From a virus: a stretch of DNA of 43,789 nucleotides. The translations under genes and the position numbers were made by a program. How positions within the stretch are numbered: position 1 is the stretch's first letter; each line of letters opens with the position of its first letter. This document shows positions 16,129 through 24,255 of this stretch, in pieces. The stretch spans positions 1 to 43,789 of the IMG/VR virus record IMGVR_UViG_3300036861_000467; one strand, written 5' to 3'. The notes below the pieces were generated by a model, which made no database searches, had not been told where the DNA came from, and saw only the letters and a program-made list of their open reading frames with translations.

Positions 16129-16581
16129 ATGGCCTCCTCGACCGTGGCAACGTTCCTCTCAACCCTGCGCACGAACCTCGCGGCGCGCCCCGGCCTGTCA
16201 GGTGTGCGCGTCGATCTCGTGCCACCGAAGGACCAGTCGCAGATCGAGGCGATTCTGCTGATGAGCGGCAGGATCGCTGGCGAACAGACGTATGAGGGTG
16301 CGGCGATGGGACGGCGGCGCGACACCTACAGGATCCCGGCGAAGATCGACACGTTCGCGTCCGGGGCGGACATCGAGGCGGCGTTCCAGACGGGAATGGA
16401 TCGGGCGGCGGCGATCCTCGACGAGGTGATCCTCGAGCTTCGCGACAACAAGCCTGTCGTCGGTACAGCGATGTTGCAGGCGCTTGTTACCGACATCGGA
16501 TACACGGCGCTGGCGCCGGACGACGGCGGGATTGTTGCGCGGTGTGATTTCACGATCGAGTACGGGGCGCACGTCGCCTAA
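16129..16581 (+). CDS. Neck or tail-terminator protein, probable
   Basis: 150 residues, alpha/beta, with the pattern of a tail-completion protein: an N-terminal helix (VATFLSTLRTNLAARPGL), a long helix (DIEAAFQTGMDRAAAILDEVILEL), and a final strand IVARCDFTIEYGAHVA. Position between adaptor and tail tube supports a joining role where tail meets head. No invariant motif allows a firm assignment. Confidence 0.55.
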   Translation: MASSTVATFLSTLRTNLAARPGLSGVRVDLVPPKDQSQIEAILLMSGRIAGEQTYEGAAMGRRRDTYRIPAKIDTFASGADIEAAFQTGMDRAAAILDEVILELRDNKPVVGTAMLQALVTDIGYTALAPDDGGIVARCDFTIEYGAHVA

Positions 16582-16597
16582 CGAAGGAGGAGGAGGT

Positions 16598-16945
16598 ATG
16601 GCAACACTCACGACGCAGAACATCACTCGGGCCGGACTGAACGAGTCGTTCACGGCCGCGGCTGGCGGCGGCGACGCGATGGAGGTCGGCTCGGGGATGT
16701 TCTTGTACATCAAGAATGGCGGCGGCTCGCCGATCACCGTCACCCTCACGGTTCCGTCCGGTAGGACGTATGAGCCGAATGTGGCGATCACGTCGCCGGC
16801 GATCTCGGTGACGAATGCGCAGAACCGGATGGTCGGGCCGATCGACGCGGGGACGTTCGCGGATCCGACGACGGGGCTTTGCACGATCACCTACAGCGGC
16901 GTCACGTCGGTGACGGTTGGCGCCTTCAAACTTACCCAGCCCTAG
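16598..16945 (+). CDS. Small beta-sandwich virion protein, 115 aa
   Basis: Starts at ATG 16598 with a very strong AAGGAGGAGG upstream; the frame runs further upstream but inside the previous gene. Features include GMFLYIKNGGGSPITVTLTVPSG, NRMVGPIDAGTFADPTTGLCTITYS and VTVGAFKL, a pattern I associate with small head- or tail-associated beta-sandwich proteins in actinobacterial phages. The strong start site suggests many copies per virion. Confidence 0.65.
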   Translation: MATLTTQNITRAGLNESFTAAAGGGDAMEVGSGMFLYIKNGGGSPITVTLTVPSGRTYEPNVAITSPAISVTNAQNRMVGPIDAGTFADPTTGLCTITYSGVTSVTVGAFKLTQP

Positions 16946-16954
16946 GAGACGTTC

Positions 16955-17110
16955 ATGAGCAAGTACTGGATCGCGTCCGAGGAGGGCGCACAACTGTATG
17001 GGGCGGAAATCGGGAGCGAAGTGGAGTTGAAGCTCACCGCCGAGCAGGAGCGTGCGCTGCTCGCCGCCGGATGGCTCGACGAGAAGAAGTCGAAGGAGGC
17101 GAAGAAGTAG
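16955..17110 (+). CDS. Small hypothetical protein, 51 aa
   Basis: ATG 16955 with TAGGAGA upstream. It ends at a TAG directly followed by the tail tube ATG. The sequence is acidic then basic (LKLTAEQERALLAAGWLDEKKSKEAKK), with one amphipathic helix. The phrase LTAEQERALLAAGWL recurs in small proteins next to phage tail tube genes, but the function is not known to me. Confidence 0.6.
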   Translation: MSKYWIASEEGAQLYGAEIGSEVELKLTAEQERALLAAGWLDEKKSKEAKK

Positions 17111-17530
17111 ATGGCGATCGGACCACTTACTGACGGTTACGTACTCATCAACGGTGTTGTCCTCTCCGATCACGCGAACAAGATCACGGTCGAAGACACA
17201 CGCGACACCGTCGACATCACAGCGTTCGGTGCAACGAGCAAGGCGGTCACGAAGGGTCTCGGTGACGCGAAGATCACGATCGACATGTACCAGGACTTCG
17301 CTGCCGGCAAGACCCACGCGACCTTGCAGCCGCTGATCAGTTCAACAACGCCCGTGACAGTTGAGGTACGTCAAACGAGCGGAGCCCGCTCGGCGACGAA
17401 TCCGGCTGCTGTGATGTCGGCCTTGTTGATGAACTACAACATGATCGACGGTGGAATCGGTGAAGCGTCGATGATCACGGCCGAGTTCGTGAACGCCTCG
17501 CAGGCCGGTATCACCTACCCGACCGCGTAG
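17111..17530 (+). CDS. Major tail tube protein
   Basis: 139 residues. It opens DGYVLINGVVLSDHANKITVEDTRDTVDITAFGATSK and continues GLGDAKITIDMYQDFAAGKTHATLQPL, a pattern typical of short tail tube subunits of actinobacterial siphophages. These stack as hexameric rings around the tape measure. Being immediately upstream of the tail chaperones and tape measure (one small gene between) supports the call. It may also be a target of the sugar cassette, by analogy with glycosylated phage tail tubes. Confidence 0.85.
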   Translation: MAIGPLTDGYVLINGVVLSDHANKITVEDTRDTVDITAFGATSKAVTKGLGDAKITIDMYQDFAAGKTHATLQPLISSTTPVTVEVRQTSGARSATNPAAVMSALLMNYNMIDGGIGEASMITAEFVNASQAGITYPTA

Positions 17531-17899
17531 ATGGCGGACACAATTGAGGTGCGTTTTGAGGGTGTTGCCGAGACGGTTGCGGCGTTCAACGAGCTCGGAA
17601 GTTCCGCGAAGCGCACTGTCCAGACAGGGTTGAAGAAGGCAGCCGAGCCGGTTGCTGCGTCGGCACGCCAGAAAATTTCTCGCTATCGGGGCGCGTCATT
17701 GAGCACGATCGTACCGCGGTCGGCGGGTATGTCGGTGTTCGTGACGCAGCGAGCACGGGAGGTGACAGGGATACGCGGCGACTACGGCGAATTGCAGATG
17801 ACCCGCGGGATGATCCCAGCGCTCGAAGAGAACGAAGGTGCTGTTGTTGCGGCGGTCGACGCGGCGCTGGATGACCTAATCAGCGACGCAGGGTTCTAA
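17531..17899 (+). CDS. HK97 gp10-like neck/tail-completion protein
   Basis: 122 residues: EVRFEGVAETVAAFNELGSSAKRTVQTGLKKAAEPVAASARQKI is the characteristic first half of the gp10-like family, in which a helix lined with Ala and Lys follows a beta strand. It is thought to help join tail to head. Its place after the tail tube gene, rather than before, differs from the usual order. Confidence 0.72.
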   Translation: MADTIEVRFEGVAETVAAFNELGSSAKRTVQTGLKKAAEPVAASARQKISRYRGASLSTIVPRSAGMSVFVTQRAREVTGIRGDYGELQMTRGMIPALEENEGAVVAAVDAALDDLISDAGF

Positions 17900-17908
17900 G
17901 GAGGAACG

Positions 17909-18340
17909 ATGGCAGACGAAGTCGGTCTCAAGATCGGCGGTGTGCTGTACCCGCCGCCCACCGGGTACACGCTCGGTGAAGCGCGGACGATCAAGCAAAT
18001 GACGGGACTTGAGCTACCCGCGTTTGCTGCGGAACTGGAGCGGATCGCTACAGCGAACGAGGCGGCGCAGAAGACAGGAGCGCCGACGGAGATGAACTCG
18101 GACGCGTTCACCGCGTACGTGTGGGTGTCGATGCACCGCGTCAACCCATCCGTGACACCCGGGGACGTAGACAACCTCGACTTCTCCGAGATCGACGCTA
18201 TCGGTGCAGAACGCCCCCCGGCCGTGGCGGGCGAAACGCCCGCGAGCGGTTCCAGTTCGGAGACCTCTGCCGCCGAGTCGAACGGTTCGCAGGAGTCAAG
18301 CTCGGATGTGATCCCGTTCTCTTCTGGAATCCCGCAATAG
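17909..18340 (+). CDS. Tail assembly chaperone, zero-frame product (gpG-like)
   Basis: 143 residues. Acts with its frameshifted form to keep the tape measure soluble and start tube assembly. It begins DEVGLKIGGVLYPPPTGYTLGEARTIKQMTGLELPAFA, typical of these chaperones, and the second half becomes Ser/Gly/Glu-rich and probably disordered. Good AAGGAGG upstream. A canonical slippery site at 18214-18220 diverts some ribosomes into the -1 frame to make a product of about 176 residues. Confidence 0.85.
   Translation: MADEVGLKIGGVLYPPPTGYTLGEARTIKQMTGLELPAFAAELERIATANEAAQKTGAPTEMNSDAFTAYVWVSMHRVNPSVTPGDVDNLDFSEIDAIGAERPPAVAGETPASGSSSETSAAESNGSQESSSDVIPFSSGIPQ
18214..18220 (+). other. Slippery heptamer C CCC CCG for tail chaperone frameshift
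   Basis: Zero-frame codons read CGC CCC CCG GCC, giving a CCCCCCG X XXY YYZ site. A -1 slip here joins residues 1-104 of the upstream chaperone to the 72-codon frame ending at 18438. Programmed frameshifting between the G and T chaperone genes is widely conserved in siphophages, so this site is expected. Confidence 0.85.
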
Positions 18341-18438
18341 GCCACTGGTTCCCAAGCGTGCATTGGCGCGACATGGAGGACTGCTTCTTGGACTGGTACG
18401 GCGGGATGGCGCAGACGATCGAGAAGGCGGCGAAGTAG
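18220..18438 (+). CDS. Tail assembly chaperone, -1 frame extension (gpT-like)
   Basis: The 72-residue extension has no start codon near its head and reads RERFQFGDLCRRVERFAGV, CDPVLFWNPAIGHWFPSVHW and DCFLDWYGGMAQTIEKAAK. This is rich in aromatics and unlike the disordered zero-frame ending, as expected of a domain that binds tail subunits. It is made only as a fusion through the slippery site. The tape measure gene starts 3 bases after its stop. Confidence 0.82.
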   Translation, partial: GRGGRNARERFQFGDLCRRVERFAGVKLGCDPVLFWNPAIGHWFPSVHWRDMEDCFLDWYGGMAQTIEKAAK

Positions 18439-18441
18439 CGG

Positions 18442-20466
18442 ATGGGTAAGAAAATCGAAGTTGAGATCGTCGGCCAGGCCGCATCGTTCGTAAGAGCGAC
18501 GAGAGAGGCGGCTGGAGCGGCGGGGAAACTCGACGGGCACTTTTCCCGTGTGCGCGCCGCCGCCGGTGTCGCGGGCCTCGCGATCGGTGGTGCCCTGGTC
18601 GTCGCTCTGAAGGATTCTGTTGCTGCGGCGGAGGCGGGGCAGGTCTCACAGGCGGCACTCGACACTGCGCTGCAGAACACGGGGCAGTCGCTCGACAAAA
18701 CAAAATCAGCGCTGGAGGCCGCGGAGGCGGCGAGCCGGAAACTCGGGTTTGCGGACAACGACACAAGGGACTCGCTCGCTCGGCTTGAGATGGTCACCGG
18801 CAACACGAAGGCCGCGATTAGCGACCTCGCGCTGGCGGAGGACATCGCCCGCGCCAAAGGCGTTGACCTGGAGTCGGCAACGAAGATTGTCACGCTGACC
18901 CTGGCGGGAAGCACGAAAGCAGCGAAGCAGCTCGGCGTCGCTGTTGTTCCCGTGACGAAGAACATGGACGCGTTGAAGGCGAAGTACAAGAAGCTCGGAG
19001 AGGCAATTCCCGCGGCGGAAGCGGCACAGGCAAAGCTGCTCGACAAGCAGGCGACTGGGGCGGCGACGATTCAAGCGTTGACGGACAAGGTCCACGGCCA
19101 AGCGGCGGCGTATGCGGACACTGCCGCTGGAGGGATGGAGCAGTACCACGCGCAGATGGAGCATTTGCAGCAGACAATGGGCGCCGGGTTGCTGCCAGCA
19201 TTAACGGCGATCGCGATGAAGCTGAGCTCGGTCGCTACCTTCCTCTCCCAGCACAAGACAGTGACGATGGCGCTCGTGGTCGGGGTTGGTGTACTGACGG
19301 TTGCGATGCTTGCTCTCAGCGTTGCGACGACGATTGCGGCCGCTGCGGAGATGGCGTTTTTGCTGCCGGTTATCGCTGTCGTCGCCGCGATTGCGTTGCT
19401 CGCTGCTGGGCTGATTCTTGCCTGGCAGCACTCGGAGACGTTTCGCGCCATTGTCATCGGCGCGTTCGACGCGGTGAAAGAGGCGGGCGAGCAGATCGCC
19501 AGTTTCGTGACCGATACGATCCCGGCCGCGTTCCAATCAGTCATTGACTGGTTGAGTTCTAACTGGCCGATTATCGCCACCATCATCGCTGGCCCCTTCG
19601 CTCCCCTCGTCGCGTTAGCGACTAACGCGTTCGGAATCCGAGACAAGTTGCTGGAAGCATTCGACGCCATCCTCGCCTTCACAGCCACGGTCTGGGGAGA
19701 AATCAAGACCGTTATCACGACGATCTGGGACGCAACCAGCGCCGCAGTGATGGGAATCGTCAATGCGCTCGCGCTTGCCCTGTCGACAGCTTGGAACGGG
19801 ATTAAGTCCGCCCTGGCCGCGATCGTGGAAGCAACCAAGACGGTGATCATCACCACCTGGGAAGCAATCAAGACAGGTGTCGCAACGGTCGTCGACGCGA
19901 TCGCGACGGTCGTCTCAACAGAATGGAACGGGATCAAGACGACAGTCTCAACGATTGTGCATGCAATTGAGACGATCGTCACTGCGACCTGGGGTGCGAT
20001 CAAAATCACCGTGACCAACGAGGTAAACGGATTGAAGACAGCGGTGGGTCTCGCGTGGAGCGCGGTCAAGAAGATCGTCGCGGACGCTGTCGGGCCGATC
20101 AGCACTAGCGTTGATGCGATCGTGGGTGTGTTTCAGGCGGTCGTCGATGTCTTGCAAGCCATCATCGAGGCGGCCCAAGACGCGATCGGCTGGCTGGGCA
20201 AGATCCATGCGCCTCATATTTCGCTTCCGAGCATTCCGCATCTCGCAAGCGGCGGGATCGTCACTCGGCCGACACTCGCGCTGATCGGCGAACGGGGCCC
20301 GGAAGCGGTTGTACCGCTATCTGGTGGCGGTAGCCGGATGGGCGGCGTGACCGTGAACGTCTACGGAGCAGTTGGCAGCCCCGCCGAGATCGCGCGGGTG
20401 ATCAAGAACGAACTGGTGAATATCGGGCGGTTGAATGGTGGCAGCGCACTGGGCGGGTACGCATGA
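18442..20466 (+). CDS. Tape measure protein
   Basis: 674 residues; fixes tail length and is ejected with DNA. The N-terminus is a coiled-coil, Ala-rich helix region (ATREAAGAAGKLDGHF). Hydrophobic membrane-like helices lie at about 272-330 (LVVGVGVLTVAMLALSVATT, LLPVIAVVAAIALLAAGLIL). From about 416 to 540 there are regularly spaced Trp/Ile repeats (TWEAIKTGVATVV, EWNGIKTTVSTIV, TWGAIKITVTNEV). The C-terminus has the standard LASGGIVTRPTLALIGERGPEAVVPLSG. At about 1.5 angstroms per residue of helix the tail would be near 100 nm, fairly short. No peptidase or lysozyme domain seen. Confidence 0.93.
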   Translation: MGKKIEVEIVGQAASFVRATREAAGAAGKLDGHFSRVRAAAGVAGLAIGGALVVALKDSVAAAEAGQVSQAALDTALQNTGQSLDKTKSALEAAEAASRKLGFADNDTRDSLARLEMVTGNTKAAISDLALAEDIARAKGVDLESATKIVTLTLAGSTKAAKQLGVAVVPVTKNMDALKAKYKKLGEAIPAAEAAQAKLLDKQATGAATIQALTDKVHGQAAAYADTAAGGMEQYHAQMEHLQQTMGAGLLPALTAIAMKLSSVATFLSQHKTVTMALVVGVGVLTVAMLALSVATTIAAAAEMAFLLPVIAVVAAIALLAAGLILAWQHSETFRAIVIGAFDAVKEAGEQIASFVTDTIPAAFQSVIDWLSSNWPIIATIIAGPFAPLVALATNAFGIRDKLLEAFDAILAFTATVWGEIKTVITTIWDATSAAVMGIVNALALALSTAWNGIKSALAAIVEATKTVIITTWEAIKTGVATVVDAIATVVSTEWNGIKTTVSTIVHAIETIVTATWGAIKITVTNEVNGLKTAVGLAWSAVKKIVADAVGPISTSVDAIVGVFQAVVDVLQAIIEAAQDAIGWLGKIHAPHISLPSIPHLASGGIVTRPTLALIGERGPEAVVPLSGGGSRMGGVTVNVYGAVGSPAEIARVIKNELVNIGRLNGGSALGGYA

Positions 20467-21665
20467 CGTTCGTGTCGATGGGGCCGAACCTGCCGGAGCT
20501 CGAGGTCGCATGGTCACCGACGACGGCGGCGACGGCGACGCCGAGTTATCAGGACATCACGCCTTGGGTGCGTAGCCTCGAGATCAGACGTGGACGTAAT
20601 GACGAGCTCGCCAGGTTCGAAACGGCAGAAGCCTCCGGTGTACTCGACAATCGCGCGCGCACATTCGACCACGAATACGACTTTGGGCCGTTCTATCCGT
20701 GGGAGTTCGTGATGCGCAAGATCCGTGTTCGGGCACGCTGGGATGGCACCATCTACGACCGCTTTGTGGGGTACACCGGGGACGAGTTCCCGCAGCAGTA
20801 TCCGGCTGGTGGCCGTGACGCGATCGTGCCGTTCACTGCCTATGACGGATTTGGTGTGCTTGCGCTTGCTAGACCATCCCTCGCTTTCTCACGACCCGCC
20901 GAACTTTCCGGTGCTCGTATCGCCGCGGTTCTCGACGAGATTGGCTGGCCGGCCGGCGACCGTTCAATCGCTACAGGTGTCGCAGGAGTCTCCGCCTTCG
21001 CGGCGGGTACCGACACGAACGCTCTCCAGCATCTCCTCGACGTGAACGATGCCGAAGGCGGCGCGCTCTTCTTCGATCGCTCCGGGATCCTTGTCTTTCA
21101 GGATCGTCACCATCGCAACGTAAACGAACGAACCTCGCGATACACGTTCTCAACTGTCGAAAGCGGTAACCCTGGCCTCCACTTCCAAGACATTGATGTG
21201 CGCTATGGCGGACGCGTATGGAACGCAGCCCAGATCACCCCCAACTCCGGGAACGTCCAGGAGTGGCTCGACACGAGCAGCAAACCGAACATGTTCCCGC
21301 GCGTCTTTACGAAGTCACTGCCGATGTCTTCTGACACGGACGCGCTCGCGCTCGCCCAATACATCGTGCAGATGAACAAGACACCGACTAACCGTTGCTA
21401 CTCGATGAACCTCGCTGGTGCGGCTGACGCCGTGACGCTCTGGCCCGCGCTCCTTTCGCTCGAGGTTTCGCATCACGTCACCGTCAAGGTCACACCTCCA
21501 GCACGAACGGGTACCTACACGTTCGAGCAGTCGATTGAAGGCAGCGATGAGACAATCCTCCCCGGCGATTGGCGGCTCGTGTTCAGGATGTCCCCTGCCG
21601 ACCTGAACAGCTATTGGACTTTGGGCACGTCGACGCTCGGCGTTGACACGATCCTCGGCTACTAA
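20463..21665 (+). CDS. Distal tail / minor tail protein
   Basis: 400 residues, overlapping the tape measure by 4 bases, the usual slot for the distal tail or hub protein. Features are the opening TPWVRSLEIRRGRNDELARFETAEASGVLDN, FYPWEFVMRKIRVRARWDGTIYDRFVGYTG (a beta domain found in actinophage minor tail proteins), a middle domain with ALQHLLDVNDAEGGALFFDRSGILVFQDR, and a C-terminal beta domain around HHVTVKVTPPARTGTYTF. It forms the tail tip to which fibres attach. Confidence 0.8.
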   Translation: MTFVSMGPNLPELEVAWSPTTAATATPSYQDITPWVRSLEIRRGRNDELARFETAEASGVLDNRARTFDHEYDFGPFYPWEFVMRKIRVRARWDGTIYDRFVGYTGDEFPQQYPAGGRDAIVPFTAYDGFGVLALARPSLAFSRPAELSGARIAAVLDEIGWPAGDRSIATGVAGVSAFAAGTDTNALQHLLDVNDAEGGALFFDRSGILVFQDRHHRNVNERTSRYTFSTVESGNPGLHFQDIDVRYGGRVWNAAQITPNSGNVQEWLDTSSKPNMFPRVFTKSLPMSSDTDALALAQYIVQMNKTPTNRCYSMNLAGAADAVTLWPALLSLEVSHHVTVKVTPPARTGTYTFEQSIEGSDETILPGDWRLVFRMSPADLNSYWTLGTSTLGVDTILGY

Positions 21666-21671
21666 CAGAGA

Positions 21672-22100
21672 ATGATTAGAGACTCTCGCACCCTGTATGG
21701 GCCGCAGCCGCATGAGACGGCTGAGCAGATCGAGGCGCACTGGGCCTGGTTCGCTGAGAAGCATGGCCGCTATAACGTGATCCTCGGCGTACGCGAGCCG
21801 CCAAGCGAGCTGCGGCAGAGCAAGCAGGTTCTGCAGGCTTATGTGAGCGACTCGCGTTGGGTCGCCGATTGTCCGTGTGGTGGCGGGATCGGTTGTTGGC
21901 CCGAGCATGACAAGGGCTGTTGCTACGACTGCCTGACCGTCTACCGGATTGCGTTTCCGTCGCCGAGTGAACGTGCTGCGGCAGAGACGGTATTGCTCGC
22001 GCGCCTCGAACCATCGACTCGCAACTGGCGGCCTGACCTTGGCGAAGAACTGATCGACTTGAAGGTCGAGAACGTAACGCATGGGGAGGGGTTGAGTTAG
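21672..22100 (+). CDS. Cys-rich protein, probable zinc-binding, 142 aa
   Basis: Weakly placed start (ATG 21672 six bases after the previous stop). The centre holds DCPCGGGIGCW followed by GCCYDCLTVYRI, six or seven cysteines plus His in PEHDKG, probably binding one or two zinc ions. The N-terminus has HWAWFAEKHGRYNVILGV. Proteins with this WVADCPCGGG pattern occur in other actinobacterial phages near tail genes. Function unknown. Its 3' end overlaps the antisense HNH gene by 4 bases. Confidence 0.65.
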   Translation: MIRDSRTLYGPQPHETAEQIEAHWAWFAEKHGRYNVILGVREPPSELRQSKQVLQAYVSDSRWVADCPCGGGIGCWPEHDKGCCYDCLTVYRIAFPSPSERAAAETVLLARLEPSTRNWRPDLGEELIDLKVENVTHGEGLS

Positions 22101-22645
22101 TGAGCGCGTTGACTGCGCGGCTTGCCGCGACGCCATGCGTAGCGGCAGTCCTTAGAACAAAAGAGCCTGTTTCGCGTGATTTGTGGGCGAGTCAGCGGAG
22201 CGTCGCACTGTACGCAGTTGCGGCCGGGTTTCCGGCCGCGAGCATCCCACATCTTCACAGCGCGAGCGCGGAGCACGGCTCGCTCTTCCGGATGTGCTTC
22301 GACGTACGCACGCCGCGCTTCGCCAATCTTCTGTCTCGTTTGCTCAGAGCGTGGAACGCCTCGCGGTGCGCCGCTCGGTCTGTGCCCTCGCTTGTGGTCG
22401 TGCTTCATGTGGCACGAACGGCACATCGCGATGCCGTTGTCAGGATCGAACCGCAGGTCCGGGCGCCGTCGCTTGGGAATCAGGTGGCACGCATCAAGCG
22501 CTGTCTGCGTCCCGCACTCCTGACACTTTCCTCCTGCACGGGCAATCACCGTAAACCGCCATGCCCAGAGCAGTTCGAAGTTACTGGCATTGGCCTGAAT
22601 CGGGACGATGTATGAGAAAGGTAGCGTAGTCATGCTGCCAATCAT
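22097..22645 (-). CDS. HNH endonuclease with NUMOD3-like segment, antisense in tail operon
   Basis: About 182 residues from ATG 22645 (an in-frame TTG lies at 22678). HNH core: GKCQECGTQTALDACHLIPKRR then DPDNGIAMCRSCHMKHDH. After it comes RSEQTRQKIGEARRAYVEAH, like the NUMOD3 DNA-binding helix of homing endonucleases, and a C-terminal CVQC...FCSKDC finger. It is probably a free-standing homing endonuclease. It is the only minus-strand gene in the virion half of the genome. Its 5' end abuts the start of a tail gene whose reading frame is broken. Confidence 0.85.
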   Translation of the reverse strand: MIGSMTTLPFSYIVPIQANASNFELLWAWRFTVIARAGGKCQECGTQTALDACHLIPKRRRPDLRFDPDNGIAMCRSCHMKHDHKRGHRPSGAPRGVPRSEQTRQKIGEARRAYVEAHPEERAVLRARAVKMWDARGRKPGRNCVQCDAPLTRPQITRNRLFCSKDCRYAWRRGKPRSQRAH

Positions 22646-22678
22646 CTCACATCTTCCAGACGAAGGGGGTGATGCCAA

Positions 22679-23172
22679 ATGGCGTGGACAGAACCCAGGA
22701 CATGGGTAACTAGCGAGACTGTTACGTCTACCTGACCATCATGAACACTGACGTGCGCGACAACATGCGCGAGGTCTGGCACGAGGTCGCCTACGCGGAG
22801 GTGACATCGAACACGACGATCACGGCAACGACTGCGGCGACGGCGAACACGATCGTCACCGCTGGCGCGGTCAGCTTTGATGGCAGCGACCTCGCTCTCG
22901 TCGAGTTCAATTCTGGCCGGATCTCAATCGGGACAGCTGGGCAGCTCGTGTTCGAGCTTTATGACAGTTCGACGGGCGTGGGCGAGATGGGCTTCGCGAA
23001 GACCTCTGATCGCGACACGCACCAGGTCTACCGCTTCACCCCCTCGAACGCGTCGCACACGTACAGCGTCAGGGCATGGGTCGACACTGGTAGCGCCACG
23101 GTCTATGCAGCAGGTGGCGGGAGTGCCGGCAACCTAATCCCAGCTTCGGTTCGCGTGCTGAGGAAGGGCTAG
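22679..23172 (+). pseudogene. Tail protein with reading frame broken by 5 bases
   Basis: From ATG 22679 (AGGGGG nine bases upstream) the frame reads MAWTEPRTWVTSETVTST and stops at TGA 22733-22735. From ATG 22741, one frame back, it continues MNTDVRDNMREVWHEVAY and runs 143 residues to 23172. Phage tail proteins of this family start WTxPRTWVTGExVTAAxMNTxVRDN without a break, so one gene has been split. Removing 22733-22737 (TGACC, within ACCTGACC) restores the frame exactly. The downstream part may still be made by reinitiation at 22741, six bases after the stop. The remainder is a beta-rich domain (ISIGTAGQLVFELYDSS). Confidence 0.75.
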
Positions 23173-23182
23173 CTGTGAGCGC

Positions 23183-23416
23183 ATGTTCGGATGGACACAA
23201 CCTGCTGAGCAGCCGGAGATGCCAGTCGAAACCGAGTTCGACGCCGAGCTTCCGGGCCTGGAGGCGTGGCGGCTGCTTTGCCTCCTCAAAGCCGGATACG
23301 AGCAGCATCGAGCCGAGCTGCTCGCCGCAAGGACAGACATCGACTTGCATCTCGCGGTGGACCTGCTCGAGAAGAAGCATTGCGACCAGAAGCTTGCGCT
23401 GAAAATCCTGCTCTAG
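23183..23416 (+). CDS. Hypothetical protein, 77 aa
   Basis: Acidic first half (PVETEFDAELPGLEAWRLL), then helical (AGYEQHRAELLAARTDIDLHLAVDLLEKKHCDQKLALKILL). No family recognised. It lies between the tail genes and the lysis genes. The ribosome binding site is weak, so coupling to the upstream gene is likely. It could be a small tail or lysis accessory protein. Confidence 0.55.
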   Translation: MFGWTQPAEQPEMPVETEFDAELPGLEAWRLLCLLKAGYEQHRAELLAARTDIDLHLAVDLLEKKHCDQKLALKILL

Positions 23417-23431
23417 CTGAAAGGAGAAACG

Positions 23432-23563
23432 ATGCGGGTTGTTCTCGCCGCTGGTTCGGTAGTGCTCGCGTTGCTCGCCGCCTTTGCGGCTACGGACGTG
23501 TCGCAGGTGAAGCTGCTTGCGGCTGCGGTGATCGCGTTGGCCGTTGCGCTGGTCGCTCCGTGA
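23432..23563 (+). CDS. Small membrane protein, 43 aa, holin-like candidate
   Basis: ATG 23432 with AAAGGAG upstream. Nearly all hydrophobic with two short transmembrane stretches (VVLAAGSVVLALLAAFAA and LLAAAVIALAVALVAP) separated by TDVSQVK. Its stop overlaps the endolysin GTG (GTGA), so the two are co-translated. Size and position suit a holin or a holin partner, but four other small membrane proteins follow the endolysin, so which one forms the pore is uncertain. Confidence 0.6.
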   Translation: MRVVLAAGSVVLALLAAFAATDVSQVKLLAAAVIALAVALVAP

Positions 23564-24168
23564 CGAAACACGCTGCCGCGCACATCTGGGCGGTGCAGCA
23601 GATCGGGAAGCGCGAGGATCCAATGGGGTCGAACACAGGCGGGTTCGTGCGTTTCTGCCAGCAAGCGACGTGGCTCGGCGGAACGAACTGGCCGTGGTGC
23701 GTCGCGTTCGTGATGCGCGCGTACGTGCAGGCGGGGTTCAAGTTGCCGTGGCGCGGCGCCGGAGCGTACGCGTTCCTGGATTGGGCGCGCAAGGCGGGCT
23801 GGGCGAAGGCGCTCTCGGAGTGCGAGCCGGGTGATGCGGTGGTCTTCAACATCGGTGCGGGACACGTTGGGATGCTCGATGAGCCGTACACGCAGACCGA
23901 TCCGTATGTGGTGACGGTGGACGGAAACGTGTCGGATTCGGTGCAACGCCGGCGGCGCCACATTTCTGAGGTGCGCGGCTCGATTCATGTTCCGGAGGCG
24001 CACAAGGTTGCTGCGGTGAAGCCTCCGGTCTACGAGGTCGTGACGAGCGCGTCTGGGCACGTCGTTGTCGTGTACGTGTCCGGTGCGAAGGCGATCTCGA
24101 AGCGGCTGGACAGGATGCTGCGGAGGCACGGGAAGCTGACGATCCGACGCCGCCGAGGGAAACGGTAG
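23560..24168 (+). CDS. Endolysin, CHAP/NlpC-P60-type peptidoglycan hydrolase
   Basis: 202 residues from GTG 23560; the open frame extends further upstream but inside other genes. The catalytic centre of a CHAP amidase/endopeptidase is visible: Cys47 in NWPWCVAFVM, His102 in GAGHVGML, and D121 or N123 in VDGNVSD as third residue. C-terminal residues 145-202 are basic (RRRRHISEV, KLTIRRRRGKR) and may bind the wall. It cleaves peptide bonds of host peptidoglycan to release progeny. No signal peptide, so it needs a holin. Confidence 0.88.
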   Translation: MTKHAAAHIWAVQQIGKREDPMGSNTGGFVRFCQQATWLGGTNWPWCVAFVMRAYVQAGFKLPWRGAGAYAFLDWARKAGWAKALSECEPGDAVVFNIGAGHVGMLDEPYTQTDPYVVTVDGNVSDSVQRRRRHISEVRGSIHVPEAHKVAAVKPPVYEVVTSASGHVVVVYVSGAKAISKRLDRMLRRHGKLTIRRRRGKR

Positions 24169-24170
24169 GT

Positions 24171-24201
24171 GCCGGGGATGGGACTTGCCCCCACCCCCGG
24201 C
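24171..24201 (+). terminator. GC-rich hairpin after endolysin
   Basis: GCCGGGG at 24171-24177 pairs perfectly with CCCCGGC at 24195-24201, with further G/C pairing inside. It begins 2 bases after the endolysin stop. No T-run follows, so it may be a weak or factor-aided terminator or a mRNA-stabilising element. Confidence 0.45.
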
Positions 24202-24255
24202 AGGGCAGCAACACATGTCCGGCAAGCAATCAGGCGTCGGAAGGAGAAACGTTGA

